From contig PPHI01000096.1 of NCBI GenBank assembly GCA_002901265.1, positions 1 to 64,000 of the forward strand: a stretch of DNA of 64,000 nt. Reading direction: 5' to 3'. This DNA comes from Rhodopirellula baltica (GTDB taxonomy: Bacteria > Planctomycetota > Planctomycetia > Pirellulales > Pirellulaceae). The notes under the pieces are model-generated. The model saw only the letters and a program-made list of their open reading frames with translations, was not told the origin of the DNA and searched no databases. Positions 26,930-35,283 of the stretch are shown here, piece after piece (positions within the stretch are counted from its first letter, which is position 1; each line of letters starts with the position of its first letter). The translations under genes were made by a program, and so were the position numbers.

Positions 26930-29452
26930 ATGGCGAATCTTAACGCTCTAACTCTCCGCATCAATGCTTCCACAGAAGGCGTTTCGAGGGCCGTCCGTAC
27001 GGTACGCGGCGACGTGGGACGCATCAACGGGATTCTAAGGTCGACGGCAACAGCGAGCGACCGAGCCAAACAAGCCCAAGAATCGCTGGGAAACGTCTGG
27101 CAAACGGGTGCGATCACGGCAGAAGAGTATGAACGTGGCTTGGCGGCAATCAACAAGCGATATGGGGAGCAGTCCGAGGCATCCAAGCGGGTTGACCAGT
27201 CTTTCAACCGCATCAAAGGGCTGATTGACTCGACGACTCCACAGATTGAAAAGTCGAAGGAGCAATTCCGCGACCTGCACACGGCTTTGCGATCGGGGAA
27301 GATCACCCAAGAGGAATACACGCGGGCACTCGCCAAAGTCAAAGAGGAAACGCGTCGGTCCAAGGACGAACAATCGGGAGCAGCCGAGGCGGCACGTCGG
27401 CAGGAAGCTTTGCAACAGCGGGTGCAGGCGGTTTTGAATCGAGCAGCACCAGCGGCACACCGGCTTTCGGTTCAGATGCGTGAGTTGCGTTCGGAGCACC
27501 AGGCGGGGCGAGTATCGGCAGCGGATTATCATCGCGCGAGTCAGATGCTAACGGCCCAGATGCGGCAAGCTACGCAGGCATCGAAGCAGGCCCAGTTTGA
27601 ACACCGGCGACAGTCCGAATCGTTGCGAGACCTCGCCGTGAAGGCAGGCGTTGTGACGCTGGCCTATCGCGGCGTGAGTAGTGCTCTCGGCGTGTTCAAG
27701 CGAGCGGGGGCGACTGCACTGGGCCTCGAACAGGCCACGATTCAATATGAAGTCTTCACCGGGTCGGCCAACAAAGCGAAACGAATCATTGAAGACCTAA
27801 AACGTCTCGATGCCGATTCGCCCATCTACGGATTGCCGGAGTTGCAGCGGGCGGCACAAGCGATGCTCGCCTATGGGGTCCGGAGCGAAGGGGTTACCAA
27901 GCGAGTAGGACAGCTTTCAGCAATCTCGGCGGGCAACGCGGATGCCATGCAACGGCTATCACTTTCCTATGCCCAGGTTGCCGCCAAGGGAAAGCTGATG
28001 GGTGAGGAAGTCCGTCAATTTGTCAACGCCGGATTCAACCCGTTGCAACAGATCGCGCAAGACACGGGCCGCTCGATGGACGACCTGACGGCGGCAATGG
28101 GTAGGGGTGAAATCTCCCTCGCGATGGTTGAACGGGCGATGGACAACGCGACGGGAGCCGGCGGAAGGTTCTACGGCATGAACGACAGGTTGGCGGCATC
28201 AACCGGCGGTGCAATCGCTCGATTGCGGAACGTCGTTGAAGTCACGGCGGTGGACGTCCAGACGAAGTTCTTTCCGGCGGCACGGCTAGCTGCGAACTCG
28301 CTTTCCAATTCGATTGAACGGACTCGAATGTGGGCGACCTCGCTTTCGCGTGGTCAGCGGAACATGATTCTGTTTACTGCGGCGGTTGGCCCCGGTTTGG
28401 CTGTGATGCATCGCCTGACACGCATCATTCCGGTGATTGTTGCAGGCATCCGAAACTGGACGAAGGCGCAAATTGCTCTGAACGCGGTGATGGGCCCCGG
28501 CGGATGGGTGAAGGCCATCGGCGGTTTCGCACTGGCAGCCGGGTCCGTGGTGGCGATTGACTACGCCCTGCAGCAAACCACGACGACGGCGGAACAAGTC
28601 GCAGCGGCAGCGGGAAAAGCCGAATCGAACTTCAAAGGCATGGCGGCGGCAGCGGAGCGTGCGGCCAAAGCGAGCAACGCATTCGCAACAACACGAAGCG
28701 GTGGACCTGACATCGACAAGGGCAGGCTAAACCGATGGCTGCACGAGCAAGAAGCCGCAAAGGCTCGCGTTGCCCAGGTCACTATCAACTCGATGGAAGA
28801 AGCTAACGCAAAACTGCGTGAGGAACAACGTCTTCGTGGGGTGACCGAGACGCAGCGAGAACGCGAAGCGTTGATTGCTCGGGGTGCAACAAAAACGCAG
28901 TTGCTCAACCTTGCCCATCAGCAAAAAGAGCGTCAGGTTCTGCGCGAAATCGAGGCGGCAGAAAAACGCCGGGTAGAGCTTGCAAACAAGCAACTTGACC
29001 TAGCCAAGCAGCGACGTGACTCGATTATCGGCGAACGCAAAAGCCTTGCCGATGACGCGAAGCGGGTGGCCGAATCTGTTCGGAGCCCGATTCAGCGGAT
29101 GACGGATGAGCTAACGCGATTGGAGCGGATGCGTCAGACCGGACTGATTGACAAAAGGACATTTAACGCGGCTTCGGGCGACGTTGCCAAGGGCTTCTCG
29201 CAGCAACAGTCGATCAAAGTCGAACTGCCACCAACGATTGGCAAAGGCAGCCGTGAAGAATACCAGATGATCGCTAAGGCCCAGAACGCTGCGGCCCAGA
29301 AGCAGGCGAACGAGCATACGCAAAGGATGGCCCTTGCCACCGCACACAAACAGGCGGCCGTCGAAGCGACAAAGGCGATTCACGAAAGTAATCGGCTACT
29401 CAGTCGGCTGGAAGAAGCTATTGAGAGGCAGGACGTGGGAGGAGCCGTTTAA
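26930..29452 (+). CDS. Phage tail tape-measure protein
   Basis: The protein has 840 residues. Long charged coiled coils occupy 30-225 and 640-840. Between about 235 and 420 lies the tape-measure domain (TIQYEVFTGSANKAKRIIED, AAQAMLAYGVRSEGVTKRVG, LMGEEVRQFVNAGFNPLQQI). Hydrophobic segments follow near 480-560 (MILFTAAVGPGLAVMH, AIGGFALAAGSVVAIDYAL). Tape-measure proteins set tail length and help DNA enter the host. Finding one without tail-tube or baseplate genes is unusual and suggests use of a helper phage's tail parts. Confidence 0.88.
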   Translation: MANLNALTLRINASTEGVSRAVRTVRGDVGRINGILRSTATASDRAKQAQESLGNVWQTGAITAEEYERGLAAINKRYGEQSEASKRVDQSFNRIKGLIDSTTPQIEKSKEQFRDLHTALRSGKITQEEYTRALAKVKEETRRSKDEQSGAAEAARRQEALQQRVQAVLNRAAPAAHRLSVQMRELRSEHQAGRVSAADYHRASQMLTAQMRQATQASKQAQFEHRRQSESLRDLAVKAGVVTLAYRGVSSALGVFKRAGATALGLEQATIQYEVFTGSANKAKRIIEDLKRLDADSPIYGLPELQRAAQAMLAYGVRSEGVTKRVGQLSAISAGNADAMQRLSLSYAQVAAKGKLMGEEVRQFVNAGFNPLQQIAQDTGRSMDDLTAAMGRGEISLAMVERAMDNATGAGGRFYGMNDRLAASTGGAIARLRNVVEVTAVDVQTKFFPAARLAANSLSNSIERTRMWATSLSRGQRNMILFTAAVGPGLAVMHRLTRIIPVIVAGIRNWTKAQIALNAVMGPGGWVKAIGGFALAAGSVVAIDYALQQTTTTAEQVAAAAGKAESNFKGMAAAAERAAKASNAFATTRSGGPDIDKGRLNRWLHEQEAAKARVAQVTINSMEEANAKLREEQRLRGVTETQREREALIARGATKTQLLNLAHQQKERQVLREIEAAEKRRVELANKQLDLAKQRRDSIIGERKSLADDAKRVAESVRSPIQRMTDELTRLERMRQTGLIDKRTFNAASGDVAKGFSQQQSIKVELPPTIGKGSREEYQMIAKAQNAAAQKQANEHTQRMALATAHKQAAVEATKAIHESNRLLSRLEEAIERQDVGGAV

Positions 29453-29597
29453 CTTTTCGGACTTGACCACGCAACCGACACGGGCAATACTGGCCTCGCT
29501 GTCGGTGTCGCCTGGAAACGACACAGACTTGGCTACGGCTTCAAAACGCCGTCGCGACAAACGCATTGCTTACACCTTCTGAAAACATTTGAGAAAT

Positions 29598-29728
29598 GAC
29601 AAAGCCGCAAGATTTGTGGGGTCCATGCAAAGCCGCCTGCACTGGCAGGTATGTTGGCCAATGGCCAGCAGGCGATGCACCCGACTGGGCGTAAGCACCC
29701 GGTTTCCAACAGGTCTTGCGGCTTTGTC
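29598..29728. ncRNA. Structured 131-bp inverted-repeat element, possible RNA or recombination site
   Basis: GACAAAGCCGCAAGA (29598-29612) pairs perfectly with TCTTGCGGCTTTGTC (29714-29728). Inside is a second hairpin: CGCCTG, a two-base bulge, CTGGC, a loop, then GCCAGCAGGCG, and TTGGCCAA within the loop. No protein fits. It could be a small RNA, a MITE-like insert with 15-bp ends (no clear target duplication), or a folded single-strand recombination site. The assignment as RNA is tentative. The remaining bases of 29453-29789 hold only the palindrome at 29745. Confidence 0.45.
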
Positions 29729-29744
29729 GTATGCGTTCGTGATT

Positions 29745-29762
29745 TGTGCGCCATGGCGCACA
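29745..29762. promoter_or_regulatory. 18-bp perfect palindrome upstream of the last unknown island gene
   Basis: TGTGCGCCATGGCGCACA is a perfect dyad ending 27 bases before the ATG at 29790. It could be an operator, or a stem that shields the leader of the mRNA. Confidence 0.4.
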
Positions 29763-29789
29763 TTTTCAGCGCAAGGAATCAGTCATTCG

Positions 29790-30308
29790 ATGACTACCAC
29801 AAAGCCCAAAGTGAAGAAGATTACGCCAGAGCTTCGCCGCACCCACATTGAGATGATGGCCCGGCAGATTTGGCACACGCTCGAAACAGCCCAAGAGCAT
29901 TGCGACTGGCAGCAGCACCGGATTGCGTGGCTAACCGTGTCGTCTGTTTGGGTGCCATTGCTCAACGTGATTCACTTCCGACAAACGCTAGCGAAGAAGC
30001 CAAACGACCCGCGTTCAACTCGCATTGTTGAGAGCATCGCAGCAACTCGAACGCTGTCCCCGGATGCTTTGACGCGGATGCGTGAAGTCGACCAGATGAT
30101 TGTCATGGACCAGTCATCAATCGAGAACATCGAATTGGCAATCCGATGCTGCAAAGAGGTCTTGGAACTCACCGAGAGCCACTCGCAGAAGAAGAAACGC
30201 CGCAAGGAAGTGGAAGCCAATAAAAAAGCCACCGACACGGGACGCATGCAGCGAATGGTGACGGCGGCTACTGGATTGCTGACGTTCGGCTTGTCGTCGA
30301 ACAGCTAA
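29790..30308 (+). CDS. Hypothetical island accessory protein
   Basis: The protein has 172 residues. AAGGA (29773-29777) lies 12 bases before the ATG. It is alpha-helical and strongly basic at both ends (MTTTKPKVKKITPELRRTHI; SHSQKKKRRKEVEANKKA), with no signal peptide. Trp-rich segments (DWQQHRIAWLTVSSVWVPLL) may touch the membrane. No family recognised. It lies alone between the structured element and the integrase, a usual accessory-cargo position in satellites. Confidence 0.65.
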   Translation: MTTTKPKVKKITPELRRTHIEMMARQIWHTLETAQEHCDWQQHRIAWLTVSSVWVPLLNVIHFRQTLAKKPNDPRSTRIVESIAATRTLSPDALTRMREVDQMIVMDQSSIENIELAIRCCKEVLELTESHSQKKKRRKEVEANKKATDTGRMQRMVTAATGLLTFGLSSNS

Positions 30309-30447
30309 CGCTTTGATCCGCTAGGGGCGGCAACCCCTAGTGTTTGGGTACCGGCGGGGTGAGGACGTATCACGGCGATGGGATGCGTTTTTCTCTGCCG
30401 GTGCCTTCAATCTAGTTTGAAGGTGGACGGTTTGCAAATGGTGGACA

Positions 30448-31617
30448 ATGGCTAGCATCACAAAGAAGGCGAACGGGCGGAAGGTCATCCAATTGGTTTG
30501 CCCCGATGGGAAACGTCGGTCAATCCGACTGGGCAAAATCGACATGGCCGGTGCGAAAGATTACAAGCACATGATTGAGGCTATCGCCTCGCGGCGTTGG
30601 GGCGGGCTTCCGCCGACTTTGCCGCAAGTTGAATGGCTGAACGAACTCACCGACGACGTACACGAACGGCTAGCATCGTGCGGCGTTGTGTCGAGCCGCA
30701 TTCGAATCAAGCTCGATGAAAACCGAGTACCACCGCTCGGTGAATTTATTGACGGGTACTTGGCGAAGCGTACCGACTTGAAAAGGTCGACGTTGGAGCA
30801 GTACAGCTACACCCGGCGGTTGCTGGTTGAGCACTTCAAGGCCGACACCGACATCGGCGACATCACACCCGCCGACGCGGAAGACTGGCAGCGGTGGATG
30901 AAGGCTTACGTTTGGAAGCCAGCGAGCGATACCACCGAAGCGGTGACACTGGCCCCCGCGACAATCAGCAAACACACCAAGCGAGCAAAGACGATATTTG
31001 GCTACGCGGTCAAAGCTCGGTTGATAGCTGAAAACCCGATGGACGGCATCAAGTGCAGCGGGGAAGTGAATCGGGACCGGGATCACTTCATTGACCGAGA
31101 CGAGGCCGAAAAGATTCTCGATAGTTGCCCGGACCACATCTACCGATTGGCGTTCGCGCTTGGCCGCTATGGTGGTTTGCGAATGTGCGAAATCCTGACG
31201 CTGGAATGGTCGGATTGCAACTGGGCCGACAACGAATTGATTGTCCGCAGTCCAAAGACGGGAACGCGATACGTGCCAATGTTCGCAGAGCTTCGCCCGT
31301 ACCTGGACCAATCACACGAGCTTGCCGACGATGGGGCAAAGCGTTGTCTTGGCCGGTTGGCGGTGACGACGAATCTCGGCGTTCAAATGATGCGTTACGT
31401 TCGGCAGGCCGGAGTCAAGGAATGGAAGAAGCCGTTCCAGAATTTAAGAGCGACGCGCCGCACAGAGCTTGAAGAAGAGTTCCCAAGTCACGTTTGCGAT
31501 GCGTGGTTGGGGCACTCAACGAAGGTCGCGAAGGGCCACTATTTGCAAGTCACCAAGGCTCACTTAGAGCGTGCGATTGCTGCACCAGAAAAAGCGGTGC
31601 AGAAAGCGGTGCAGTAG
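30448..31617 (+). CDS. int: Tyrosine recombinase/integrase of the tRNA-Gln island
   Basis: The protein has 389 residues. An N-terminal SAM-like core-binding domain (about 95-200, LKRSTLEQYSYTRRLLVEHF) precedes the catalytic domain. First Arg: GRYGGLRMCEILTLEW. C-terminal box: FQNLRATRRTELEEEF, then VCDAWLGHSTKVAKGHYLQV with the nucleophilic Tyr. The usual H-x-x-R appears as L-R-A-T-R-R, a variant I associate with planctomycete integrases. The C-terminal KAVQKAVQ is encoded by the candidate arm sites. It ends 84 bases from attR, as expected of the element's own recombinase. Confidence 0.92.
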   Translation: MASITKKANGRKVIQLVCPDGKRRSIRLGKIDMAGAKDYKHMIEAIASRRWGGLPPTLPQVEWLNELTDDVHERLASCGVVSSRIRIKLDENRVPPLGEFIDGYLAKRTDLKRSTLEQYSYTRRLLVEHFKADTDIGDITPADAEDWQRWMKAYVWKPASDTTEAVTLAPATISKHTKRAKTIFGYAVKARLIAENPMDGIKCSGEVNRDRDHFIDRDEAEKILDSCPDHIYRLAFALGRYGGLRMCEILTLEWSDCNWADNELIVRSPKTGTRYVPMFAELRPYLDQSHELADDGAKRCLGRLAVTTNLGVQMMRYVRQAGVKEWKKPFQNLRATRRTELEEEFPSHVCDAWLGHSTKVAKGHYLQVTKAHLERAIAAPEKAVQKAVQ

Positions 31618-31659
31618 ATAGCGGAAATGAGCAGAAATGCACCGCAATGTGCACCGCCC
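31592..31659. promoter_or_regulatory. Candidate right arm-type integrase sites
   Basis: AAGCGGTGCAGAAAGCGGTG plus CAG at 31592-31614 repeats the left-end sequence exactly. Two inverted GCGGTGCA cores (read as TGCACCGC on this strand) follow at about 31640 and 31651. The direct pair overlaps the integrase 3' end. Confidence 0.55.
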
Positions 31660-31670
31660 CAAATAAAAAA

Positions 31671-31696
31671 GCCCGTAAAACCAATGGTTTACGGGC
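31671..31696 (-). terminator. Element-borne terminator for tRNA-Gln
   Basis: On the minus strand a GCCCGTAAACC-type stem with a 2-base loop (31671-31682 with 31685-31696, one mismatch) is followed by TTTTTTATTT. It lies just inside attR, so the insertion supplies a replacement for the native terminator displaced to 21191-21226. Confidence 0.7.
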
Positions 31697-31701
31697 CTCA
31701 G

Positions 31702-31723
31702 AGCTACCCCGCTAGGACTTGAA
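31702..31723. other. Right attachment site (attR)
   Basis: Identical to 21228-21249. Here it is joined to the rest of the tRNA-Gln gene, so the tRNA remains functional after integration. Confidence 0.9.
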
Positions 31724-31775
31724 CCTAGAATGACTGAACCAAAATCAGTAGTGTTGCCAATTACACCACGGGGTA
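31704..31775 (-). tRNA. tRNA-Gln (anticodon TTG)
   Basis: The gene is 72 bases without CCA. On the minus strand the acceptor strands TACCCCG and CGGGGTA pair fully (T1-A72, as in many Gln tRNAs) with discriminator G. The D-arm has TGTAATTGGCAACA. The anticodon stem-loop is ACTGA-TTTTGGT-TCAGT, giving anticodon TTG. The T-arm TTCAAGT loop is normal. Its 3' 20 bases form part of the phage attachment core. Confidence 0.95.
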
Positions 31776-31801
31776 GTGGCTGCTGCTTGAGCAGTCCGCG
31801 A

Positions 31802-31829
31802 AGTGTAGCAAATGCTTCGCGGTTGCCAA
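31802..31829 (-). promoter_or_regulatory. Sigma-70-type promoter for tRNA-Gln
   Basis: On the minus strand TTGGCA (31829-31824) and TACACT (31807-31802) are separated by 16 bases. They match the -35 and -10 consensus at 5/6 and 4/6 positions. Initiation would fall about 20 bases before the tRNA. Confidence 0.5.
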
Positions 31830-31962
31830 ATAGGACTCGGTCACTTCTTGGCAGGTTCGGGAGAAATTTTTTGCTGGCGTGTTGGTCACTCTGTGCTTTT
31901 GCCCTCCCAATACGAAAAACGCGAAGGGTCGGAACCATCGCGTTTTGATTCATTCCCACCTG

Positions 31963-33000
31963 TTAGGGATTCGAGTGGCCATAGGTTGTGGCCATCTGCC
32001 GGACCGAGTCTGCGATCGTCGCGCGAAACTCGTCCGGTCCGATGATTTCGGCGTCGGCACCGAGCGACAACACTCGCGGCAAGATCTCTCGCGGATGCGA
32101 AGCCGGCACTGTCAGCATCGTCGTTTCCTCGTCAATCTCTTCGAGCGTTTGCTCAGGATGCCAGGGGTCTTCGCGAACATACGCTGCGCTGCGTTTGCCG
32201 AGCTTGATTTGGACTTTGGTTGGTGAGTCACCGGAGAAGATTCCGATGCTGCTGCCCAGGTATTTCGCCAAGTCGATCTCTGGATCGGCTTTGAAGTATT
32301 CGTCAAGCAAACGCGCTTGATGGAAGCGGTCGAGTTTCCAGTTTCGCAGCCGTTCGTTTTTTTCTAAGTTGCGTGTGTCGTCTGCTTTCGGTGTCGCGGC
32401 GACGATATAGATGCTGCTTTGGTAAACCGCTAAGCCGTACGGTTCGATCTTGCGTGTCGAAATCGGTTTTCCGATCGATTGGTAATCGATTTCGACTAGC
32501 CGGTGTTCCAGGATCGCGCGGTTGATTGTTTTCAACATGCCTTCTTGGCGCTCGTAGGTTTTGTACGGAGAGCCAAAGACATGCAGCGCCGCGCGGTAGC
32601 GGGCGTAGTGGTCGAAGACGCCGTTGGGAACGGCTTCTTGGACTTTGTTCCAGAACGTTTCGATCCCGCGCCAATACTGTGTTCCCATCAACGGGTAAAG
32701 CAGTTCGCGACCGATGGAAAGTGCGATCAGTTCGGTGGAGCTGATCCCGATTTCGTGGACGTCGGTGGTGTTCTGGCCCAGTTTGAAAACGCGTCCACGC
32801 TGGACTGTTTCGGACTGGATGTCGAATCCTGCCGCCTGCAACGCCTCGATATCGCGGCGAACGGTTCGCTCGTGAAGTTTGGTCAGCCCGAGATCGGCGA
32901 CCAGATCGCCACGCAATTCATCCAACGTGCGGCCAAACCTCGAAAGTTCGAGCAGTTGCAGTAACTTGTGCTGGCGGATGAGCTGTTCGTTTCTTGCCAT
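31963..33000 (-). CDS. WYL-domain transcriptional regulator
   Basis: The protein has 345 residues. The N-terminal DeoR-like winged helix covers about 1-75 (QHKLLQLLELSRFGRTLDEL, ERTVRRDIEALQAAGFDIQS). The WYL domain lies around 155-240 (HRLVEIDYQSIGKPISTRKI, EPYGLAVYQSSIYIVAATPK) and the C-terminal extension typical of these proteins follows. WYL proteins sense nucleic acids or nucleotide signals and control DNA repair, defence or metabolism. No likely target gene is adjacent. The 480-bp gap to rsmG shows no gene or RNA I can support. Confidence 0.92.
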   Translation of the reverse strand: MARNEQLIRQHKLLQLLELSRFGRTLDELRGDLVADLGLTKLHERTVRRDIEALQAAGFDIQSETVQRGRVFKLGQNTTDVHEIGISSTELIALSIGRELLYPLMGTQYWRGIETFWNKVQEAVPNGVFDHYARYRAALHVFGSPYKTYERQEGMLKTINRAILEHRLVEIDYQSIGKPISTRKIEPYGLAVYQSSIYIVAATPKADDTRNLEKNERLRNWKLDRFHQARLLDEYFKADPEIDLAKYLGSSIGIFSGDSPTKVQIKLGKRSAAYVREDPWHPEQTLEEIDEETTMLTVPASHPREILPRVLSLGADAEIIGPDEFRATIADSVRQMATTYGHSNP

Positions 33001-33482
33001 CAGGAACTCGTTTTCCCGAGTTGAATGCGAGAGGTGGGTGACGTGGTCGCCCAGATTGTATGGTCCATCAAGGCGAGCATTCTAGGATCCCGGGCGTGGA
33101 AGGCAAACCTGTCCGGCGAACGAGCGTCTACCGTAGACTAGCGATTCTTCCGCAGGCCAGTGTTGCCGTGCGTTTTTGCCGGGAGAACCGGCTCTGGAAC
33201 GAGTTCCCCCCTCAGGTTGTTTGAGGAGTGCCGCAATGTGATGTGGTTGGGAGCCAGGGCGAGAGAGAGCAGCGCGTAGAAATCTGAGTTGTAAAACCCG
33301 GCCGAGCACGGGAAATGGTCACTCAAATCGTTCGCACCGAGCGTTTTGCGGTGATTCTGGCATTGGAGCCCTGTTTCTAGGGCGAACGGGCTGACGAAGT
33401 CTTGCGGAGCCTGTTCCCAAAGTGTCGATTGTCGTTCATGATGACGACTTCAGGCACTTCGTTCCCCTTTTCCGCATAGCTG

Positions 33483-34160
33483 ATGTCCATCGTCCCCGAA
33501 TTTGCTGCCGCACTCGCGAATCACCACATCGAACTCGAAGAAGAGTTGGCGTTGCGATTGCAAGCGTATGTGACAGACATGTGGGACTGGAACGAGCAAT
33601 TGAACCTGACTCGTCACACGACCTGGGACCTGTTCGTCGGTCGCGATTTACGTGACTGTTTGCAGGTTTCGAAAGTGATTTTGCCGGGTGAAGAAGTATT
33701 AGACCTAGGCAGCGGCAACGGCGTCCCTGGAATACCGCTCGCGATTTTGCGTCCCGACATTGAAGTCTCGCTGGCCGAGTCGGTTGCCAAGCGTGCCAAT
33801 GTACTTGGCGAAATGGTCGCCGAGTTAGGGTTGCCAGTTCCCGTGTACGCATCACGCGGTGAAGAGCTGCTCGACGATTTTCGTTTCAGCACTTTGATGT
33901 GCCGTGCGGTTGGCAGCATCGCGAAGCTATGTCGTTGGGTGGAGCCGTACTGGAGCAACATTGATCGAATGTTGTTGATCAAAGGGCCCAAGTGGATCGA
34001 AGAACGCAAGGAGGCACGTCACCTAGGCTTGATGAATGACCTTGAACTTCGTCGCATTGTCGCGTATCCGTTGGGTGACGACGCCGAGCAAAGCGAAGGC
34101 GCGATTTTGCAAGTTTGGCCTCGCGGACGGCAACTGCAGAATATCTTTCCCGAGCAATAG
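33483..34160 (+). CDS. rsmG: 16S rRNA (guanine527-N7)-methyltransferase RsmG
   Basis: The protein has 225 residues, close to the family's usual 200-230. The SAM-binding motif is VLDLGSGNGVPGIPLAI (about residues 74-90), preceded by the family's WNEQLNLTRHT helix (about 39-49). The enzyme methylates the 530 loop of 16S rRNA. A strong bidirectional terminator follows at 34202-34232. The gene stands alone rather than beside gidA/parA as in many bacteria. Confidence 0.92.
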   Translation: MSIVPEFAAALANHHIELEEELALRLQAYVTDMWDWNEQLNLTRHTTWDLFVGRDLRDCLQVSKVILPGEEVLDLGSGNGVPGIPLAILRPDIEVSLAESVAKRANVLGEMVAELGLPVPVYASRGEELLDDFRFSTLMCRAVGSIAKLCRWVEPYWSNIDRMLLIKGPKWIEERKEARHLGLMNDLELRRIVAYPLGDDAEQSEGAILQVWPRGRQLQNIFPEQ

Positions 34161-34201
34161 ACGCGGCCGCGTTCAACGGAAACCTGCGTGTGCGCAACAA
34201 A

Positions 34202-34232
34202 AAAGGCCGACACGTTTTTGTGCCGGCCTTTT
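34202..34232. terminator. Bidirectional terminator between rsmG and the decarboxylase gene
   Basis: AAAAGGCCGaCAC pairs with GTGcCGGCCTTTT around a T-rich loop. A-runs and T-runs at both ends suit termination in both directions between two convergent genes. Confidence 0.8.
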
Positions 34233-34267
34233 ATTGGATTGCAGCTTGTCAGCCCAATGTGGCGTGA

Positions 34268-35236
34268 TCAGCTGTAGTTTGGAGTTGGCGGACGGTAGTC
34301 GCTGAGGTTGATCGATTTGAACCATTCGATCGTGCGTTCCAGTCCGTCGGCAAGCTTGATCTTGGGTTCCCAGTTCAGCTTTTCTTTGGCCAGCGAAATG
34401 TCTGGGCGTCGGCGGGTCGGGTCGTCTGAAGGCAGCGGACGCTGGACCAGTTTGCTGGACGAACCGGAGATTTTGATCACGAGTTCGGCGAGTTCTTTGA
34501 TCGTGAATTCGTCGGGGTTGCCGATATTGACCGGACCGATGAAGTCGGGGGTGTTCATCATGGTGATGATTGCGTCGACCAGGTCATCACGGAAACAGAA
34601 CGAGCGGGTTTGCGAACCGTCCCCGAAGATCGTGATGTCTTCACCGGCGAGAGCTTGGCGAATGAAGTTCGAAACCACGCGACCGTCAAAGGGGTGCATG
34701 CGTGGTCCATACGTGTTGAAGATTCGCACGACGCGGACATCAACTTTGTTGCTGCGGTGGTAATCCATGAACAGCGTTTCGGCTGCCCGTTTGCCTTCGT
34801 CGTAGCAAGCGCGAATTCCGATCGGATTGACGCTGCCGCGATAGTCTTCGGTCTGGGGATGGATTTCCGGGTCACCGTACACTTCGCTGGTGCTGGCTTG
34901 CAAAATGCGAGCGCCGCAGCGTTTGGCGATTCCCAGCATATTGATCGCCCCCATGACGCTGGTTTTCATCGTCTTGATGGGATTGAACTGGTAGTGCCCG
35001 GGTGCGGCCGGGCAGGCCATGTTGTAGATCCGATCGACTTCGAGAAAGATCGGCAAGGTGACGTCGTGGCGGACCAATTCGAAGTTGGGGCGGTCGAGCA
35101 GGTGCGAAACGTTTGACTTTTGACTGGTGAAGAAATTGTCCAGACAGATGACATCGTGCCCTTCGTCCGTCAATCGTTCGCAGAGATAGGATCCCAAAAA
35201 TCCAGCGCCGCCGGTGACTAGAATTCGTTCAATCAT
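34268..35236 (-). CDS. UDP-glucuronate decarboxylase (UDP-xylose synthase), SDR family
   Basis: From the ATG at 35236 the protein has 322 residues. The Rossmann motif is [18 protein letters not shown]. The Tyr-Lys pair is in ACYDEGKR and the catalytic Ser/Thr in [41 protein letters not shown] and RRRPDI are characteristic of UXS enzymes. It converts UDP-glucuronate to UDP-xylose for cell-surface polysaccharides. It follows panC by 47 bases on the same strand, so cotranscription is likely. Confidence 0.92.
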   Translation of the reverse strand: MIERILVTGGAGFLGSYLCERLTDEGHDVICLDNFFTSQKSNVSHLLDRPNFELVRHDVTLPIFLEVDRIYNMACPAAPGHYQFNPIKTMKTSVMGAINMLGIAKRCGARILQASTSEVYGDPEIHPQTEDYRGSVNPIGIRACYDEGKRAAETLFMDYHRSNKVDVRVVRIFNTYGPRMHPFDGRVVSNFIRQALAGEDITIFGDGSQTRSFCFRDDLVDAIITMMNTPDFIGPVNIGNPDEFTIKELAELVIKISGSSSKLVQRPLPSDDPTRRRPDISLAKEKLNWEPKIKLADGLERTIEWFKSINLSDYRPPTPNYS

Positions 35237-35283
35237 GTGGTAGTGGTGTGTTTGAAATCCTCTGAAATGATCGCGCCCGATGA

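Larger units (their letters stand above)
21228..31723. mobile_element. tRNA-Gln-integrated capsid-encoding satellite-like element
   Basis: Bounded by 22-bp direct repeats, the element carries integrase, two small HTH proteins, a DnaB-like ATPase, a winged-helix Rep candidate with iterons, an HK97-type capsid, a tape-measure protein and five unknown small genes. All but the integrase-proximal end read left to right, and no frame is broken. Terminase, portal, maturation protease, tail tube and lysis genes are not visible. Several genes have stronger Shine-Dalgarno sites than the chromosome around them. It could be a phage satellite that packages its own capsid, an integrative replicon, or a reduced prophage. 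Confidence 0.85.

Noticed and set aside
29598-29728. Retron msr-msd RNA
   Set aside because: The inverted-repeat layout is reminiscent, but no reverse transcriptase gene is present in the island.
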